Position numbers and translations under genes: made by a program
Notes under the pieces: generated by a model
What the model was told of the DNA's origin: nothing
Seen by the model: the letters and a program-made list of their open reading frames with translations, nothing else
Database searches by the model: none
Source of the DNA: Mycobacterium kyorinense
Lineage (GTDB): Bacteria; Actinomycetota; Actinomycetes; Mycobacteriales; Mycobacteriaceae
Assembly: GCF_002101735.1 (NCBI RefSeq)
Contig: NZ_LQPE01000034.1
Span: 1 to 64,000, forward strand
Reading direction: 5' to 3'
Length of the DNA: 64,000 bases
Part shown: one piece after another, positions 28,738 to 38,500 of the stretch
Position numbering within the stretch: position 1 is the first letter of the stretch
Layout: every line of letters begins with the position of its first letter

Positions 28738-29172
28738 GTGCGACTGCAGCGACAGGTAGTGGATTACGCGCTTCGGCGCCGCTCACTGCTGGCCGAGGTG
28801 TACTCGGGCAGAACCGGGGTGTCCGAAGTGTGTGACGCCAATCCCTACCTGCTGCGCGCCGCGAAATTCCACGGCAAGCCCAGCCCGGTGATGTGCCCGA
28901 TCTGCCGCAAAGAGCAGCTCACGCTGGTGTCGTGGGTGTTCGGCGACCACTTGGGTGCGGTATCGGGATCGGCGCGCACCGCCGAGGAGCTGGTGATGCT
29001 GGCATCTCGTTACGAGGAGTTCTCGGTGCACGTGGTGGAGGTATGCCGGACTTGCAGCTGGAATCACCTGGTCAAGTCGTATGTGCTCGGCGCGGCACGC
29101 CCGGCCCGCCCGCCACGAGGCACGCGCAGCACGCGGACGGCGCGCAACGGCGCCCGCACGGCCAGTGAATAA
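28738..29172 (+). CDS. DUF5318 zinc-ribbon-like protein (Rv0049-like)
   Basis: A 144-residue protein (Rv0049 is 137). It begins MRLQRQVVDYALRRRSLLAE and contains two CxxC pairs, MCPICRKEQL near residue 54 and VCRTCSWNHL near residue 103, spaced as in a zinc ribbon. The C-terminal 25 residues are Arg/Ala-rich. Its function is unknown. Its constant pairing with ponA1, whose start overlaps its stop by 8 bases, suggests a link to peptidoglycan synthesis or its control. Confidence 0.9.
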   Translation: MRLQRQVVDYALRRRSLLAEVYSGRTGVSEVCDANPYLLRAAKFHGKPSPVMCPICRKEQLTLVSWVFGDHLGAVSGSARTAEELVMLASRYEEFSVHVVEVCRTCSWNHLVKSYVLGAARPARPPRGTRSTRTARNGARTASE

Positions 29173-31723
29173 CGAAGGGCCACAAGACCGTTCGGCCAGC
29201 GACGTCCCGAACGGGTCACGGTCCGACGGCGAGTCGACGCGCAAGTCCGGCGGCGACAACGGCGTCGGGCCGCGCCCCGCATCCGGCCCGCCGCGCCATC
29301 GTCGTCCGGTCCCGCCCGACGACCGGTTGACCACCGTCCTGCCGCCGGTCGTCGACGAGCGACGGCTGCGGGATCCGGTGGAGCAGGTCAAGGCCGCGCT
29401 GGATGGAACGCCGCCCCCACCGCCACCGCCCCGGCGCCACAGCCGTGACCCGGTCGAGCAGGTCAAGGCCGCGCTGGATAGCACGCCACCGCCCAGGCGC
29501 CGGGACCGCGAACTGGGGCTGGGCGGAGGGCCGCCGGGCGGAGGCCCGCCAGGTCCGCCGCCGCGTAAGCCTGGCCAACCGAACTGGGATTGGCTGCGCC
29601 AACTGGACTGGAGCTGGCTGCGCCGGATCAACTGGTTGTGGGTGCGCCGGGGCCTCTATGTGGCCGCGGTGGTGCTCCTGCTGTTGCCGATCGTCACGTT
29701 CGCGATGGCCTACTTCATCGTCGACGTGCCCAAGCCGGGCGACATCCGCACCAACCAGGTGTCGACGATCCTGGCCAGCGACGGCACCGAGTTGGCGAAA
29801 ATCGTTCCGCCCGAAGGCAACCGGGTCGACGTGAACATCAACCAGGTGCCGGTGCATGTGCGCCAGGCGGTGCTGGCCGCCGAGGACCGCAACTTCTACT
29901 CGAATCCGGGGTTCTCGCTGACCGGTTTCGCGCGGGCGGTGAAGAACAACATCTTCGGCGGCGACACGCAGGGCGGGTCGACGATCACCCAGCAATACGT
30001 CAAGAATGCGTTGGTGGGCGCGCAGCGCGCCGGGGTGGGTGGCCTGATCCGCAAGGCCAAAGAACTCGTCGTCGCCACCAAGATGTCGGGCCAGTGGTCC
30101 AAAGACGATGTGTTGCAGGCATATTTGAACATCATCTACTTCGGCCGCGGCGCCTACGGTATTTCCGCGGCGGCCAAGGCGTACTTCGACAAACCCGTCG
30201 AGCAGCTCACCGTCGCCGAAGGCGCACTGCTGGCCGCGTTGATCCAGCGGCCGTCGACGCTGGATCCCGCCGTCGACCTCGACGGCGCCAAGGAGCGCTG
30301 GAACTGGGTGCTCGACGGCATGGTCGAGACCGGGGCGCTGGCGCCGAAGGACCGTGCGGCACAGCAGTTTCCGCCGACGCTACCGCCGGATGCGGCCCGG
30401 GCGCAGAACCAGACCACCGGGCCCAACGGGTTGATCGAGCGGCAGGTGACCAAGGAACTGCTCGACCTGTTCAACATCGACGAGCAGACCCTCAACACGC
30501 AGGGCCTGCAGGTCACCACCACGATCGATATGCAGGCCCAACGGGCCGCCGAGAAGGCCGTGTCGACGTATATGGAGGGACAAAACCCCGACATGCGGGC
30601 CGCGGTGGTATCGATCGACCCGCACACCGGCGGGGTCAAGGCGTACTACGGCGGCTCGGATGCCAACGGTTTCGACTTCGCTCAGGCCGGGCTGCAGACC
30701 GGGTCGTCGTTCAAGGTGTTCGCGTTGGTGGCCGCGCTCGAGCAGGGCATCGGCCTGGGCTATCAGGTGGACAGTTCTCCGCTGACCGTCAACGGCATCA
30801 AGATCGGCAACGTCGAGGGCGAAAGCTGCGGAACCTGCAACATCGCCGAGGCGCTCAAGCGTTCGCTGAACACCTCCTACTACCGGCTGATGCTGAAGCT
30901 GAAAAACGGCCCCGAGGACGTCGCCCAGGCCGCACACCAGGCCGGCATCGCCACCAGCTTTCCCGGCGTGCCGCACACCCTGTCCGAGGACGGGCAGGGC
31001 GGACCGCCCAAAAACGGAATCGTGTTGGGCCAGTATCAGACTCGCGTGATCGACATGGCTTCGGCGTATGCCACGCTGGCCGCCTCGGGCACCTACCACC
31101 CGCCGCATTTCGTGGAGAAGGTGGTCAACTCCGAGGGCCGGGTGCTCTTCGACGCGGCCACCCAGGACAACTCCGGTGAGCAGCGCATCGACAAGGCCGT
31201 CGCCGACAACGTCACCTCGGCGATGCAGCCGATTGCCGGCTACTCACGCGGCCACAGCCTGGCCGGCGGGCGGCCGTCCGCGGCCAAGACGGGCACCACG
31301 CAGCTCGGCGATACGGACGCCAACAAGGACGCCTGGATGGTCGGGTACACGCCGTCGTTGTCGACGGCGGTGTGGGTCGGCACCGTGCAGGGCGACCAGC
31401 CGCTGGTGAACAAGTGGGGCGGCCCGGTGTATGGCTCGGGCCTGCCGTCGGACATCTGGAAAGCGACCATGGACGGCGCGCTCAAGGGCACCAACAACGA
31501 ATCGTTCCCGAAGCCCACCGAGATCGGCGGATACGCCGGTGTGCCGGCCGCGCCGCCGCCGCCACCGCCGCCGCCGCAGGTGACCGTCATCCAGCCCACA
31601 ATTGAAGTGGCGCCGGGCATTACGATCCCGGTCGGGCCGCCGACCACCGTGCCCGTGGGGCCGGGACCGCCACCGTCGCCGCCGGGCGCACCGGAGGCTC
31701 CGGCAGCACCGCCGCCGCCGTGA
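29165..31723 (+). CDS. ponA1: Bifunctional penicillin-binding protein 1A (PonA1)
   Basis: An 852-residue class A PBP. The cytoplasmic N-terminus (~160 residues) is Pro/Arg/Gly-rich and has a duplicated 12-residue unit, RDPVEQVKAALD. One membrane helix is at ~163-188. The glycosyltransferase-51 domain has AAEDRNFYSNPGF near residue 240 and GGSTITQQYVKN. The transpeptidase domain has SSFK at 514-517, SLNTSYY near 572 and KTGT at 708. The C-terminus is Pro-rich. It polymerises and cross-links peptidoglycan at the growing poles. The GTG at 29165 (VNNEGPQDRS) overlaps the previous gene by 8 bases. Confidence 0.96.
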   Translation: MNNEGPQDRSASDVPNGSRSDGESTRKSGGDNGVGPRPASGPPRHRRPVPPDDRLTTVLPPVVDERRLRDPVEQVKAALDGTPPPPPPPRRHSRDPVEQVKAALDSTPPPRRRDRELGLGGGPPGGGPPGPPPRKPGQPNWDWLRQLDWSWLRRINWLWVRRGLYVAAVVLLLLPIVTFAMAYFIVDVPKPGDIRTNQVSTILASDGTELAKIVPPEGNRVDVNINQVPVHVRQAVLAAEDRNFYSNPGFSLTGFARAVKNNIFGGDTQGGSTITQQYVKNALVGAQRAGVGGLIRKAKELVVATKMSGQWSKDDVLQAYLNIIYFGRGAYGISAAAKAYFDKPVEQLTVAEGALLAALIQRPSTLDPAVDLDGAKERWNWVLDGMVETGALAPKDRAAQQFPPTLPPDAARAQNQTTGPNGLIERQVTKELLDLFNIDEQTLNTQGLQVTTTIDMQAQRAAEKAVSTYMEGQNPDMRAAVVSIDPHTGGVKAYYGGSDANGFDFAQAGLQTGSSFKVFALVAALEQGIGLGYQVDSSPLTVNGIKIGNVEGESCGTCNIAEALKRSLNTSYYRLMLKLKNGPEDVAQAAHQAGIATSFPGVPHTLSEDGQGGPPKNGIVLGQYQTRVIDMASAYATLAASGTYHPPHFVEKVVNSEGRVLFDAATQDNSGEQRIDKAVADNVTSAMQPIAGYSRGHSLAGGRPSAAKTGTTQLGDTDANKDAWMVGYTPSLSTAVWVGTVQGDQPLVNKWGGPVYGSGLPSDIWKATMDGALKGTNNESFPKPTEIGGYAGVPAAPPPPPPPPQVTVIQPTIEVAPGITIPVGPPTTVPVGPGPPPSPPGAPEAPAAPPPP
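29369..29479 (+). repeat. Direct repeat inside ponA1 N-terminal coding region
   Basis: Two 36-base units (29369-29404 and 29444-29479), 75 bases apart, encode identical RDPVEQVKAALD peptides separated by Pro-rich codons. They differ at a few third positions. Confidence 0.7.
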
Positions 31724-33321
31724 CGGGCGACACCGTTTCGCCGCGGCAGTTGGCTACCGACCTGCGCTCCGCCGACGATCGCGATTGCCCCAGCCGCACA
31801 GACTTTTTGGGCTCGGCGATGTCGGGCGTCATCGGCGGTCCGGTGGGCCGCCACGCGCTGATCGGCCGGGCCAGGTTCTGGACCCCGCTGCGGGTGATGT
31901 TCGCGATCGCGCTGGTGTTCCTGGCGTTGGGCTGGTCGACGAAAGCGCCGTGCCTGGTAAGCACGGGAACAGGCCCCGGCGATCAGCGGGTGGCCAACTG
32001 GGGCAATCAGCGCGCCTACTACGAGTTGTGCTACTCGGACACCGTGCCGCTCTACGGCGCAGAGTTGTTGAGCCAGGGCAAGTTTCCGTACAAGTCCAGC
32101 TGGGTCGAAACCGATTCCAGCGGCAAGCCGCAGATCCGCTACGACGGCCAGCCTGCGGTGCGCTACATGGAGTATCCGGTGCTGACCGGCGTCTACCAGT
32201 ACGTGTCGATGGCGCTGGCCAAGACCTACACCGCGGTGAGCAAGCTGATCCCGCTGCCGGTGATCGCCGAGGTGGTGGTGTTTTTCGACGTCGCCGCGTT
32301 CGGTTTGGCGCTGGCCTGGCTGGCGACCGTGTGGGCCACCGCGAATCTGGCGGGCCGACGGGTGTGGGATGCAGCGCTGGTGGCCGCGTCCCCGCTGCTG
32401 ATATTTCAGGCGTTCACCAATTTCGACGCGCTGGCAACGGCTTTGGCGACGGGCGGGCTGCTGGCCTGGGCGCGCCGACGGCCGGTGCTGGCCGGTGTGC
32501 TGATCGGCTTGGGTGTCGCCGCCAAGCTGTATCCGGTGTTGCTGCTAGGGCCGCTGCTGGTGCTGGGCATCCGGACAGGACGCCTGCGTGAGCTGGCCCG
32601 CACCGCCGCGGCGACGGCGGCAACGTGGCTTTTGGTCAACCTGCCGGTGATGGTGCTGTTTCCGCGCGGCTGGTCGGAGTTCTTCCGGCTCAACACCCGC
32701 CGCGGCGACGACATGGATTCGCTGTACAACGTGGCCAAGTCGTTCACCGGCTGGCGGGGATTCGATCCGTCGCTGGGCTTTTGGCAGCCGCCGACGGTGC
32801 TGAACACCGTCGTCACCGTGCTGTTCGTATCCTGTTGTGCCGCAATCGGTTACATCACGCTGACCGCTCCGCAGCGGCCGCGGGTGGCGCAGCTCGCGTT
32901 CCTGGTGGTGGCGGCCTTCCTGTTGACCAACAAGGTGTGGAGCCCGCAGTTCTCGCTGTGGCTGGTGCCGCTGGCCGTGTTGGCGTTGCCGCACCGCCGG
33001 GTCTTGTTGGGGTGGATGACAATCGACGCGCTGGTGTGGGTGCCGCGGATGTACTACCTCTACAGCACGCCCAACCGCGGGCTGCCCGAGCAGTGGTTCA
33101 CTTCGGCGGTGCTGCTGCGCGACCTGGCGGTGGTGGGGTTGTGTGTGCTGGTGGTCCGCGAGATCTATCGCCCCGAGGAGGACCTGGTCCGCTGGGGTGG
33201 GCGGGTGGACGACCCGACCGGCGGGGTGTTCGACGGTGCCGCCGACGCGCCGCCCGCCTGGCTGCCGGGGTGGCTGCGTCCGCGCACTACCGATTTCCCA
33301 CGCTCAACCGTCGTCCGGTAA
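31720..33321 (+). CDS. GT-C-like polytopic membrane protein (Rv0051-like)
   Basis: A 533-residue membrane protein (Rv0051 is about 560). It has around ten hydrophobic helices, an extracytoplasmic loop after the first one (residues ~70-130) and the [20 protein letters not shown] and [16 protein letters not shown] segments typical of the DUF2029 alpha-mannosyltransferase group of GT-C glycosyltransferases. A polyprenyl-phospho-sugar donor and envelope glycan acceptor are likely, but the reaction is not known. The GTG overlaps the ponA1 stop (GTGA), so the two are translationally coupled. Confidence 0.88.
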   Translation: MTGDTVSPRQLATDLRSADDRDCPSRTDFLGSAMSGVIGGPVGRHALIGRARFWTPLRVMFAIALVFLALGWSTKAPCLVSTGTGPGDQRVANWGNQRAYYELCYSDTVPLYGAELLSQGKFPYKSSWVETDSSGKPQIRYDGQPAVRYMEYPVLTGVYQYVSMALAKTYTAVSKLIPLPVIAEVVVFFDVAAFGLALAWLATVWATANLAGRRVWDAALVAASPLLIFQAFTNFDALATALATGGLLAWARRRPVLAGVLIGLGVAAKLYPVLLLGPLLVLGIRTGRLRELARTAAATAATWLLVNLPVMVLFPRGWSEFFRLNTRRGDDMDSLYNVAKSFTGWRGFDPSLGFWQPPTVLNTVVTVLFVSCCAAIGYITLTAPQRPRVAQLAFLVVAAFLLTNKVWSPQFSLWLVPLAVLALPHRRVLLGWMTIDALVWVPRMYYLYSTPNRGLPEQWFTSAVLLRDLAVVGLCVLVVREIYRPEEDLVRWGGRVDDPTGGVFDGAADAPPAWLPGWLRPRTTDFPRSTVVR

Positions 33322-33354
33322 CCTGATCCGGTTGCCGACGCAGGCGACCCTCCT

Positions 33355-33374
33355 GCCACGGAAAAGACCGTGGC
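33355..33374 (+). promoter_or_regulatory. Hairpin in the rpsF leader
   Basis: GCCACGG and CCGTGGC pair perfectly around a six-base AAAAGA loop, 33 bases before the rpsF ATG. It has no T-run. It may be part of an S6:S18-type autoregulatory leader, but I cannot see the full consensus of that motif. Confidence 0.4.
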
Positions 33375-33406
33375 CGCACACGACCATAGGAGGTGATGAG
33401 GTTCCC

Positions 33407-33697
33407 ATGCGTCCATACGAAATCATGGTCATCCTTGACCCCACCCTCGACGAGCGCACCGTAGCTCCCTCGTTGGAGGCCTTTCTCAATGTCGTCCGCA
33501 AGGACGGCGGAACGGTGGAGAAGGTCGACATCTGGGGTCGGCGCCGACTGGCCTACGAAATCGCCAAGCATGCCGAGGGCATCTACGCGGTGATCGACGT
33601 CAAGGCCGCGCCGGCGACGGTGTCCGAGCTCGACCGTCAGCTGTCCCTGAACGAGTCCGTGTTGCGCACCAAGGTGATGCGCACCGACAAGCACTAG
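33407..33697 (+). CDS. rpsF: 30S ribosomal protein S6
   Basis: A 96-residue protein, the same length as in M. tuberculosis. It begins [17 protein letters not shown] and contains [19 protein letters not shown] near residue 45, both diagnostic of S6, which pairs with S18 on the 30S platform. An AGGAGG ribosome site lies 12 bases before the ATG. It heads the rpsF-ssb-rpsR-rplI operon. A copy of the interspersed repeat begins at the last base of its stop codon. Confidence 0.98.
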   Translation: MRPYEIMVILDPTLDERTVAPSLEAFLNVVRKDGGTVEKVDIWGRRRLAYEIAKHAEGIYAVIDVKAAPATVSELDRQLSLNESVLRTKVMRTDKH

Positions 33698-33754
33698 TGG
33701 CGATCGCCAGCGCGGCGAAGCCGGGCGCAGCGGGTCGCCACCGACAAGCACTAG
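33682..33754 (+). mobile_element. Interspersed repeat copy 3 with 16-bp flanking direct repeats
   Basis: The 45-bp element (33697-33741, GTGGCGA...TCGCCAC ends) is bracketed by two perfect copies of CACCGACAAGCACTAG, at 33682-33697 and 33739-33754. The first copy supplies the last codons and stop of rpsF; the second lies in the rpsF-ssb spacer. This is what a target-site duplication on insertion would look like. No transposase is present, so it would be a non-autonomous element of MITE or MIRU type. Confidence 0.75.
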
Positions 33755-33828
33755 CCTGTGGGCGAACGGCCGCGGCGCGTCGGAGCCGTTGCGTAGGCTC
33801 AGCCCAATGCCAATCCCAGGAGGAGCTA

Positions 33829-34347
33829 ATGGCTGGTGACACCACCATCACCGTCGTCGGAAACCTGACCGCTGACCCCGAGCTGCGGTTCACCCCGTCC
33901 GGTGCTGCCGTGGCGAACTTCACCGTGGCCTCCACACCGCGCATCTACGACCGCCAGAGCGGGGAATGGAAGGACGGCGAGGCGCTGTTCCTGCGGTGCA
34001 ACATCTGGCGTGAGGCCGCCGAGAATGTGGCCGAAAGCCTGACCCGCGGATCGCGGGTGATCGTGCAGGGCCGGCTCAAGCAGCGCTCGTTCGAAACCCG
34101 CGAGGGCGAGAAGCGCACCGTGGTCGAGGTCGAGGTCGACGAGATCGGCCCGTCGCTGCGCTACGCCACCGCCAAGGTCAACAAGGCCAGCCGCAGCGGC
34201 GGCGGAGGCGGCGGCTTCGGCGGAGGCGGTGGCGGAGGTTCGCGGCAGCCGGCGGCACCGGCCGCGGGCGCCACGGGCGACGACCCGTGGGGTAGCGCTC
34301 CGGCCTCGGGCTCGTTCGGCGGCGGCGACGACGAACCACCCTTCTAG
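33829..34347 (+). CDS. ssb: Single-stranded DNA-binding protein
   Basis: A 172-residue SSB (M. tuberculosis 164). The OB fold is at residues ~1-115 ([60 protein letters not shown]). A Gly-rich linker follows (residues ~122-145), then the acidic C-terminal tip DDEPPF that docks partner proteins. It coats single-stranded DNA in replication and repair. An AGGAGG ribosome site precedes the ATG. The spacer from rpsF is lengthened by the inserted repeat. Confidence 0.98.
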   Translation: MAGDTTITVVGNLTADPELRFTPSGAAVANFTVASTPRIYDRQSGEWKDGEALFLRCNIWREAAENVAESLTRGSRVIVQGRLKQRSFETREGEKRTVVEVEVDEIGPSLRYATAKVNKASRSGGGGGGFGGGGGGGSRQPAAPAAGATGDDPWGSAPASGSFGGGDDEPPF

Positions 34348-34377
34348 TACTCGAAAGATAGAACGAAAGAGACAGAC

Positions 34378-34632
34378 ATGGCCAAGAGCAACAAGCGGCG
34401 ACCGGCACCGGAGAAGCCGGTCAAGACACGCAAGTGCGTGTTCTGCGCCAAGAAGGATCAAGTGATCGACTACAAGGACACCGCGCTGTTGCGCACCTAC
34501 ATCAGTGAGCGCGGCAAGATCCGGGCGCGCCGGGTCACCGGCAACTGCGTGCAGCACCAGCGCGACATCGCCCTGGCGGTCAAGAATGCCCGCGAGGTGG
34601 CGCTGCTGCCCTTCACCTCCTCGGCGCGCTAG
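34378..34632 (+). CDS. rpsR: 30S ribosomal protein S18 (zinc-binding, C+ type)
   Basis: An 84-residue protein equal in length to RpsR1 (Rv0055). KCVFCAKK near residue 18 and [10 protein letters not shown] near residue 56 supply the Cys/His residues of the zinc-binding form. [15 protein letters not shown] is the conserved S18 core. Mycobacteria also have a Cys-less S18 used when zinc is scarce, encoded elsewhere. Confidence 0.97.
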   Translation: MAKSNKRRPAPEKPVKTRKCVFCAKKDQVIDYKDTALLRTYISERGKIRARRVTGNCVQHQRDIALAVKNAREVALLPFTSSAR

Positions 34633-34656
34633 ACCCAGAACGGAAAGCACACAACG

Positions 34657-35115
34657 ATGAAGCTAATTTTGACTGCCGAGGTCGACCACCTCGGTTCCGT
34701 CGGCGACACCGTCGAGGTCAAAGACGGATACGGCCGCAACTACCTGCTGCCGCGCGGACTGGCGATCGTCGCGTCCCGCGGCGCGCAGAAGCAGGCCGAC
34801 GACATCCGTCGCGCCCGGGAAACCAAGCAGGTCCGCGACCTCGACCACGCCAACGAGATCAAGGCGGCGCTCGAGGCGCTGGGCCCGGTGTCGCTGCCGG
34901 TCAAGACGGCGGGGGACACCGGCAAGCTGTTCGGCTCGGTGACCGCCGGTGACGTCGTCGCCGCTATCAAGAAGGCGGGCGGGCCCAACCTGGACAAGCG
35001 CATTCTGCGGCTGCCCAAGGCGCACATCAAATCCGTCGGCAGCCACCCCGTCACGGTGCACCTGCATCCCGACGTCAACGTCGAGATCGCGCTGGACGTC
35101 GTCGCGGAGAGCTAG
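34657..35115 (+). CDS. rplI: 50S ribosomal protein L9
   Basis: A 152-residue L9, the same length as in M. tuberculosis. The N-terminal domain has the signature [20 protein letters not shown] at residues ~16-35, then a long helix and a C-terminal RNA-binding domain. It is the last gene of the operon and is followed within 16 bases by a strong terminator hairpin. Confidence 0.98.
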   Translation: MKLILTAEVDHLGSVGDTVEVKDGYGRNYLLPRGLAIVASRGAQKQADDIRRARETKQVRDLDHANEIKAALEALGPVSLPVKTAGDTGKLFGSVTAGDVVAAIKKAGGPNLDKRILRLPKAHIKSVGSHPVTVHLHPDVNVEIALDVVAES

Positions 35116-35130
35116 ACCCACTTCCACGCA

Positions 35131-35156
35131 CCCCGGCGGCAGCTATGCCGCCGGGG
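35131..35156 (+). terminator. Terminator after rplI
   Basis: CCCCGGCGGC and GCCGCCGGGG form a perfect 10-bp stem around AGCTAT, followed by TTGTCGTGTT. It ends the ribosomal operon. Confidence 0.8.
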
Positions 35157-35290
35157 TTGTCGTGTTGGCTGGCGAACTTTTCGGCGCGCCGCCCGCGCTG
35201 TGAACGTAACCGTCTGTTAACGCCCGGCACGGGTAGCCGATACGCAACACGCCCGAAACGGCAACCTGCCACGACACGCCGAAGCGATTC

Positions 35291-35375
35291 TCATCCACAC
35301 AAACTGCACGCTGTTGTGGTGCGCTTATCTGCAGAAATGCGGTAACCCTCGACAGTGCTCCACAGGTTTTCCACA
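35291..35375 (+). promoter_or_regulatory. Cluster of DnaA-box-like sites upstream of dnaB
   Basis: Against TT(A/G)TCCACA, three same-strand sites occur in 85 bases: TCATCCACA (35291-35299, one mismatch), TGCTCCACA (35356-35364, two) and TTTTCCACA (35367-35375, one). DnaA control of dnaB is inferred from the motif alone. Confidence 0.4.
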
Positions 35376-35522
35376 CCCGCCTCAACACAGGGGCCGACGG
35401 ATATGCACACCCGATGCACAGCTTCATGAACAACACCGTTTGGAAGCCTTGCCAGCAACCTTTAGCGTCAACCCGTCGCGAGGCGGTGTCGGTGGCTTGA
35501 CTTAACGTCGAATCACCAGATC

Positions 35523-35538
35523 TCGAATGAACGTTCGA
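35523..35538. promoter_or_regulatory. Candidate LexA (SOS) box before dnaB
   Basis: TCGAAT-GAAC-GTTCGA matches the mycobacterial SOS box TCGAAC-N4-GTTCGA at 11 of 12 defined positions. It ends 28 bases before the dnaB ATG and may overlap the promoter or the 5' leader. Confidence 0.6.
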
Positions 35539-35566
35539 GCGATGTGCCGAGGGAGGTGGGGAGCTC

Positions 35567-38500
35567 ATGGCGGTCGTCGACGACCTCGGTCAGCCGGGCA
35601 TGGACACCCCCAGCGAAGACTTCGGCCGCCAACCGCCGCAGGACCTCGCCGCCGAGCAGTCGGTGCTGGGCGGGATGCTGCTCTCCAAGGACGCCATCGC
35701 CGACGTGCTGGAGCGGCTGCGGCCCGGTGACTTCTACCGCCCCGCGCATCAGAACATCTACGACGCCATCCTGGACCTGTATGGCCGCGGTGAGCCGGCC
35801 GACGCGGTGACGGTGGCGGCCGAGCTGGATCGGCGCGGTTTGCTGCGCCGGATCGGCGGCGCGCCCTACCTGCACGACCTGATCTCGACCGTGCCCACGG
35901 CCGCCAACGCCGGCTACTACGCGAGCATCGTCGCGGAGAAGGCGCTGTTGCGGCGGCTGGTCGAGGCGGGCACCCGGGTGGTGCAGTACGGCTATGCAGG
36001 CGCGGAGGGCGCCGATGTCGCCGAGGTGGTGGACCGGGCCCAGGCCGAGATCTACGACGTGACCGATCGGCGTCTGTCCGAGGATTTCGTCCCGCTGGAG
36101 GATCTGCTGCAGCCCACGATGGACGAGATCGACGCGATCGCGTCCAACGGCGGGGTGGCGCGCGGGGTGCCGACCGGGTTCACCGAACTCGACGAGGTGA
36201 CCAATGGGCTGCATCCCGGGCAGATGATCATCATCGCGGCCCGGCCCGGTGTGGGGAAGGCGCTGGCGCTCAACACCCCGCTGTCGACCCCGACCGGCTG
36301 GACCACGATGGGCGACGTCGCTGTCGGTGATGTGTTGCTGGGCGCCGACGGGCAGCCGACCCGGGTGGTGGCGGCCACCGAGGTCATGCTGGAGCGGCCC
36401 TGCTACGAGGTCGAGTTCTCCGACGGCACGGCCATCGTCGCCGACGCCGATCACCAGTGGCCGACGGGTTACGGGATCCGCACCACGGCCCAATTGCGTT
36501 GTGGTCTGGACACAATCGCCGGTGCGGGCTCGATCGGGCGGTACGCAGAGGGCGGCGCGACGCTGATGGCGCCGGTGTTGCAGCTGGACGCGGTGCGACG
36601 GGTGCGCAGCGTTCCGGTGCGCTGTGTTCAGGTCGACAACGCCGCGCAGCTGTATCTGGCCGGCCGCGGGATGGTGCCGACGCACAACTCCACGCTCGGG
36701 CTGGATTTCATGCGGTCCTGCTCGATCAAGCACCGGATGGCCAGCGTCATCTTCTCGCTGGAGATGAGCAAGTCCGAGATCGTGATGCGGCTGTTGTCGG
36801 CCGAGGCGAAAATCAAGCTGTCCGATATGCGGTCGGGCCGGATGAGCGACGACGACTGGACGCGGCTGGCGCGGCGGATGAGCGAAATCAGCGAGGCGCC
36901 ACTGTATATCGACGACTCGCCGAACCTGACCATGATGGAGATCCGCGCCAAGGCGCGGCGGTTGCGCCAAAAAGCCGATCTGCGACTGATCGTGGTGGAC
37001 TACCTGCAGCTGATGACCTCGGGAAAGAAGTTCGAGTCACGTCAGGTCGAGGTCTCCGAATTCTCCCGGCATTTAAAGCTTTTGGCCAAGGAGCTCGAGG
37101 TTCCGGTGATCGCGATCAGCCAGCTCAACCGCGGGCCGGAGCAGCGCACGGACAAGAAGCCGATGCTCGCGGACCTTCGCGAGTCGGGCTGCCTCACCGC
37201 GAACACCCGAATCCTGCGGGCCGATACCGGCTCTGAGGTGACATTCGGTGAGCTGATGCGCACGGGTGAGCGGCCGCTGGTGTGGTCGCTCGATGAGCGG
37301 CTGCGGATGGTGGCCCGGCCGATGACCAACGTGTTCCCAAGTGGGCGCAAGGAGGTGTTCCGGCTTCGGCTGGCCTCGGGGCGCGAGGTCGAGGCGACGG
37401 CCAACCATCCGTTCATGACGCTCGACGGCTGGACGCCGCTGGGGGAGCTGAAGGTCGGCGATCGCCTTGCGGTACCACGGATGGTCCCCGAACCCGTCGA
37501 GACGCAACGGATGGCCGATTCCGAGGTGGTCCTGCTCGCGCACATGATCGGCGACGGCTCGTTCGTGAAGAACCAGCCGATCCGGTATGCCTCGGTCGAC
37601 GAGGCCAACCTGGTTGCGGTGACGATTTCGGCGGCGCACTTCGGGGTGACAGCGATCCGCGATGAATACCCGGCGGCGCGGGTGACGACGCTGCGGCTCC
37701 CGGCACCGTATCACTTGACGCACCGGCGGCGTAACCCGATTGCCGGGTGGCTGGACGAGCTGGGATTATTTGGATTGCGCAGCCACGAAAAGTACGTGCC
37801 GCAACAGGTTTTCAAGCTGCCGAACGATCAAGTGGCGTTGTTCCTGCGCCACCTCTGGGCGACGGATGGTTCGGTGCGGTGGGACGACAAGCTCGGAATG
37901 GGGCGGATTTACTATGCGTCGACAAGCCGGCGTCTGGTTGATGACGTAGCCGCACTTCTGCTGAGGGTCGGCGTTTTCTCGCGCATCAAGCGCGTGCTGA
38001 AAGCCGGGTACCGCGACTCATGGCACCTGCACATCTACGGCGCTGAGAATCAGACGCGGTTCCTTCGACACGTCAGCGTACACGGCGTCAAAGCGGTTGC
38101 TGCACAGGAGGTCCTTGCCCAACTCGACGGGATCGTCCGCAACACCAACCTGGATACAGTCCCCAAAGAGGTCTGGGCACAGGTAAAGGCGTCGCTGATC
38201 AGCAGACAGATGACGCATCGGCAGTTCGCTGCCGCCATGGGTACCCAGTTCTGCGGATCCACCATGTGGAAGCACGCACCGAGCCGTTCCCGGTTGCACC
38301 GTGCCGCGGCATTGCTCGAAGACCGCGAGATTCACGCCTTGGCCGTAAACGATGTGTTCTGGGATCAGATCGTCGAGATTACGAGCCTTGGCGAGATGGA
38401 TGTCTACGACGGAACCGTAAGTGACACACACAATTTCGTCGCAAACGGGATAAGCGCACACAATAGTTTGGAACAGGATAGCGACATGGTTATCCTGCTG

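Larger units (their letters stand above)
35157..35566 (+). other. Long dnaB leader without a credible gene
   Basis: About 410 bases separate the rplI terminator from dnaB. M. tuberculosis has a small gene (Rv0057) here; I see no convincing plus-strand counterpart. A minus-strand reading frame (35143-35568) is long by chance and shows no family features. The stretch is less GC-rich than its surroundings and holds DnaA-box-like sites and an SOS-box-like palindrome, listed separately. Confidence 0.6.

Noticed and set aside
35513..36970. Minus-strand 485-codon frame over the dnaB start
   Set aside because: It is antisense to helicase and intein 1 and would read through the dnaB promoter region. 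No features are seen.
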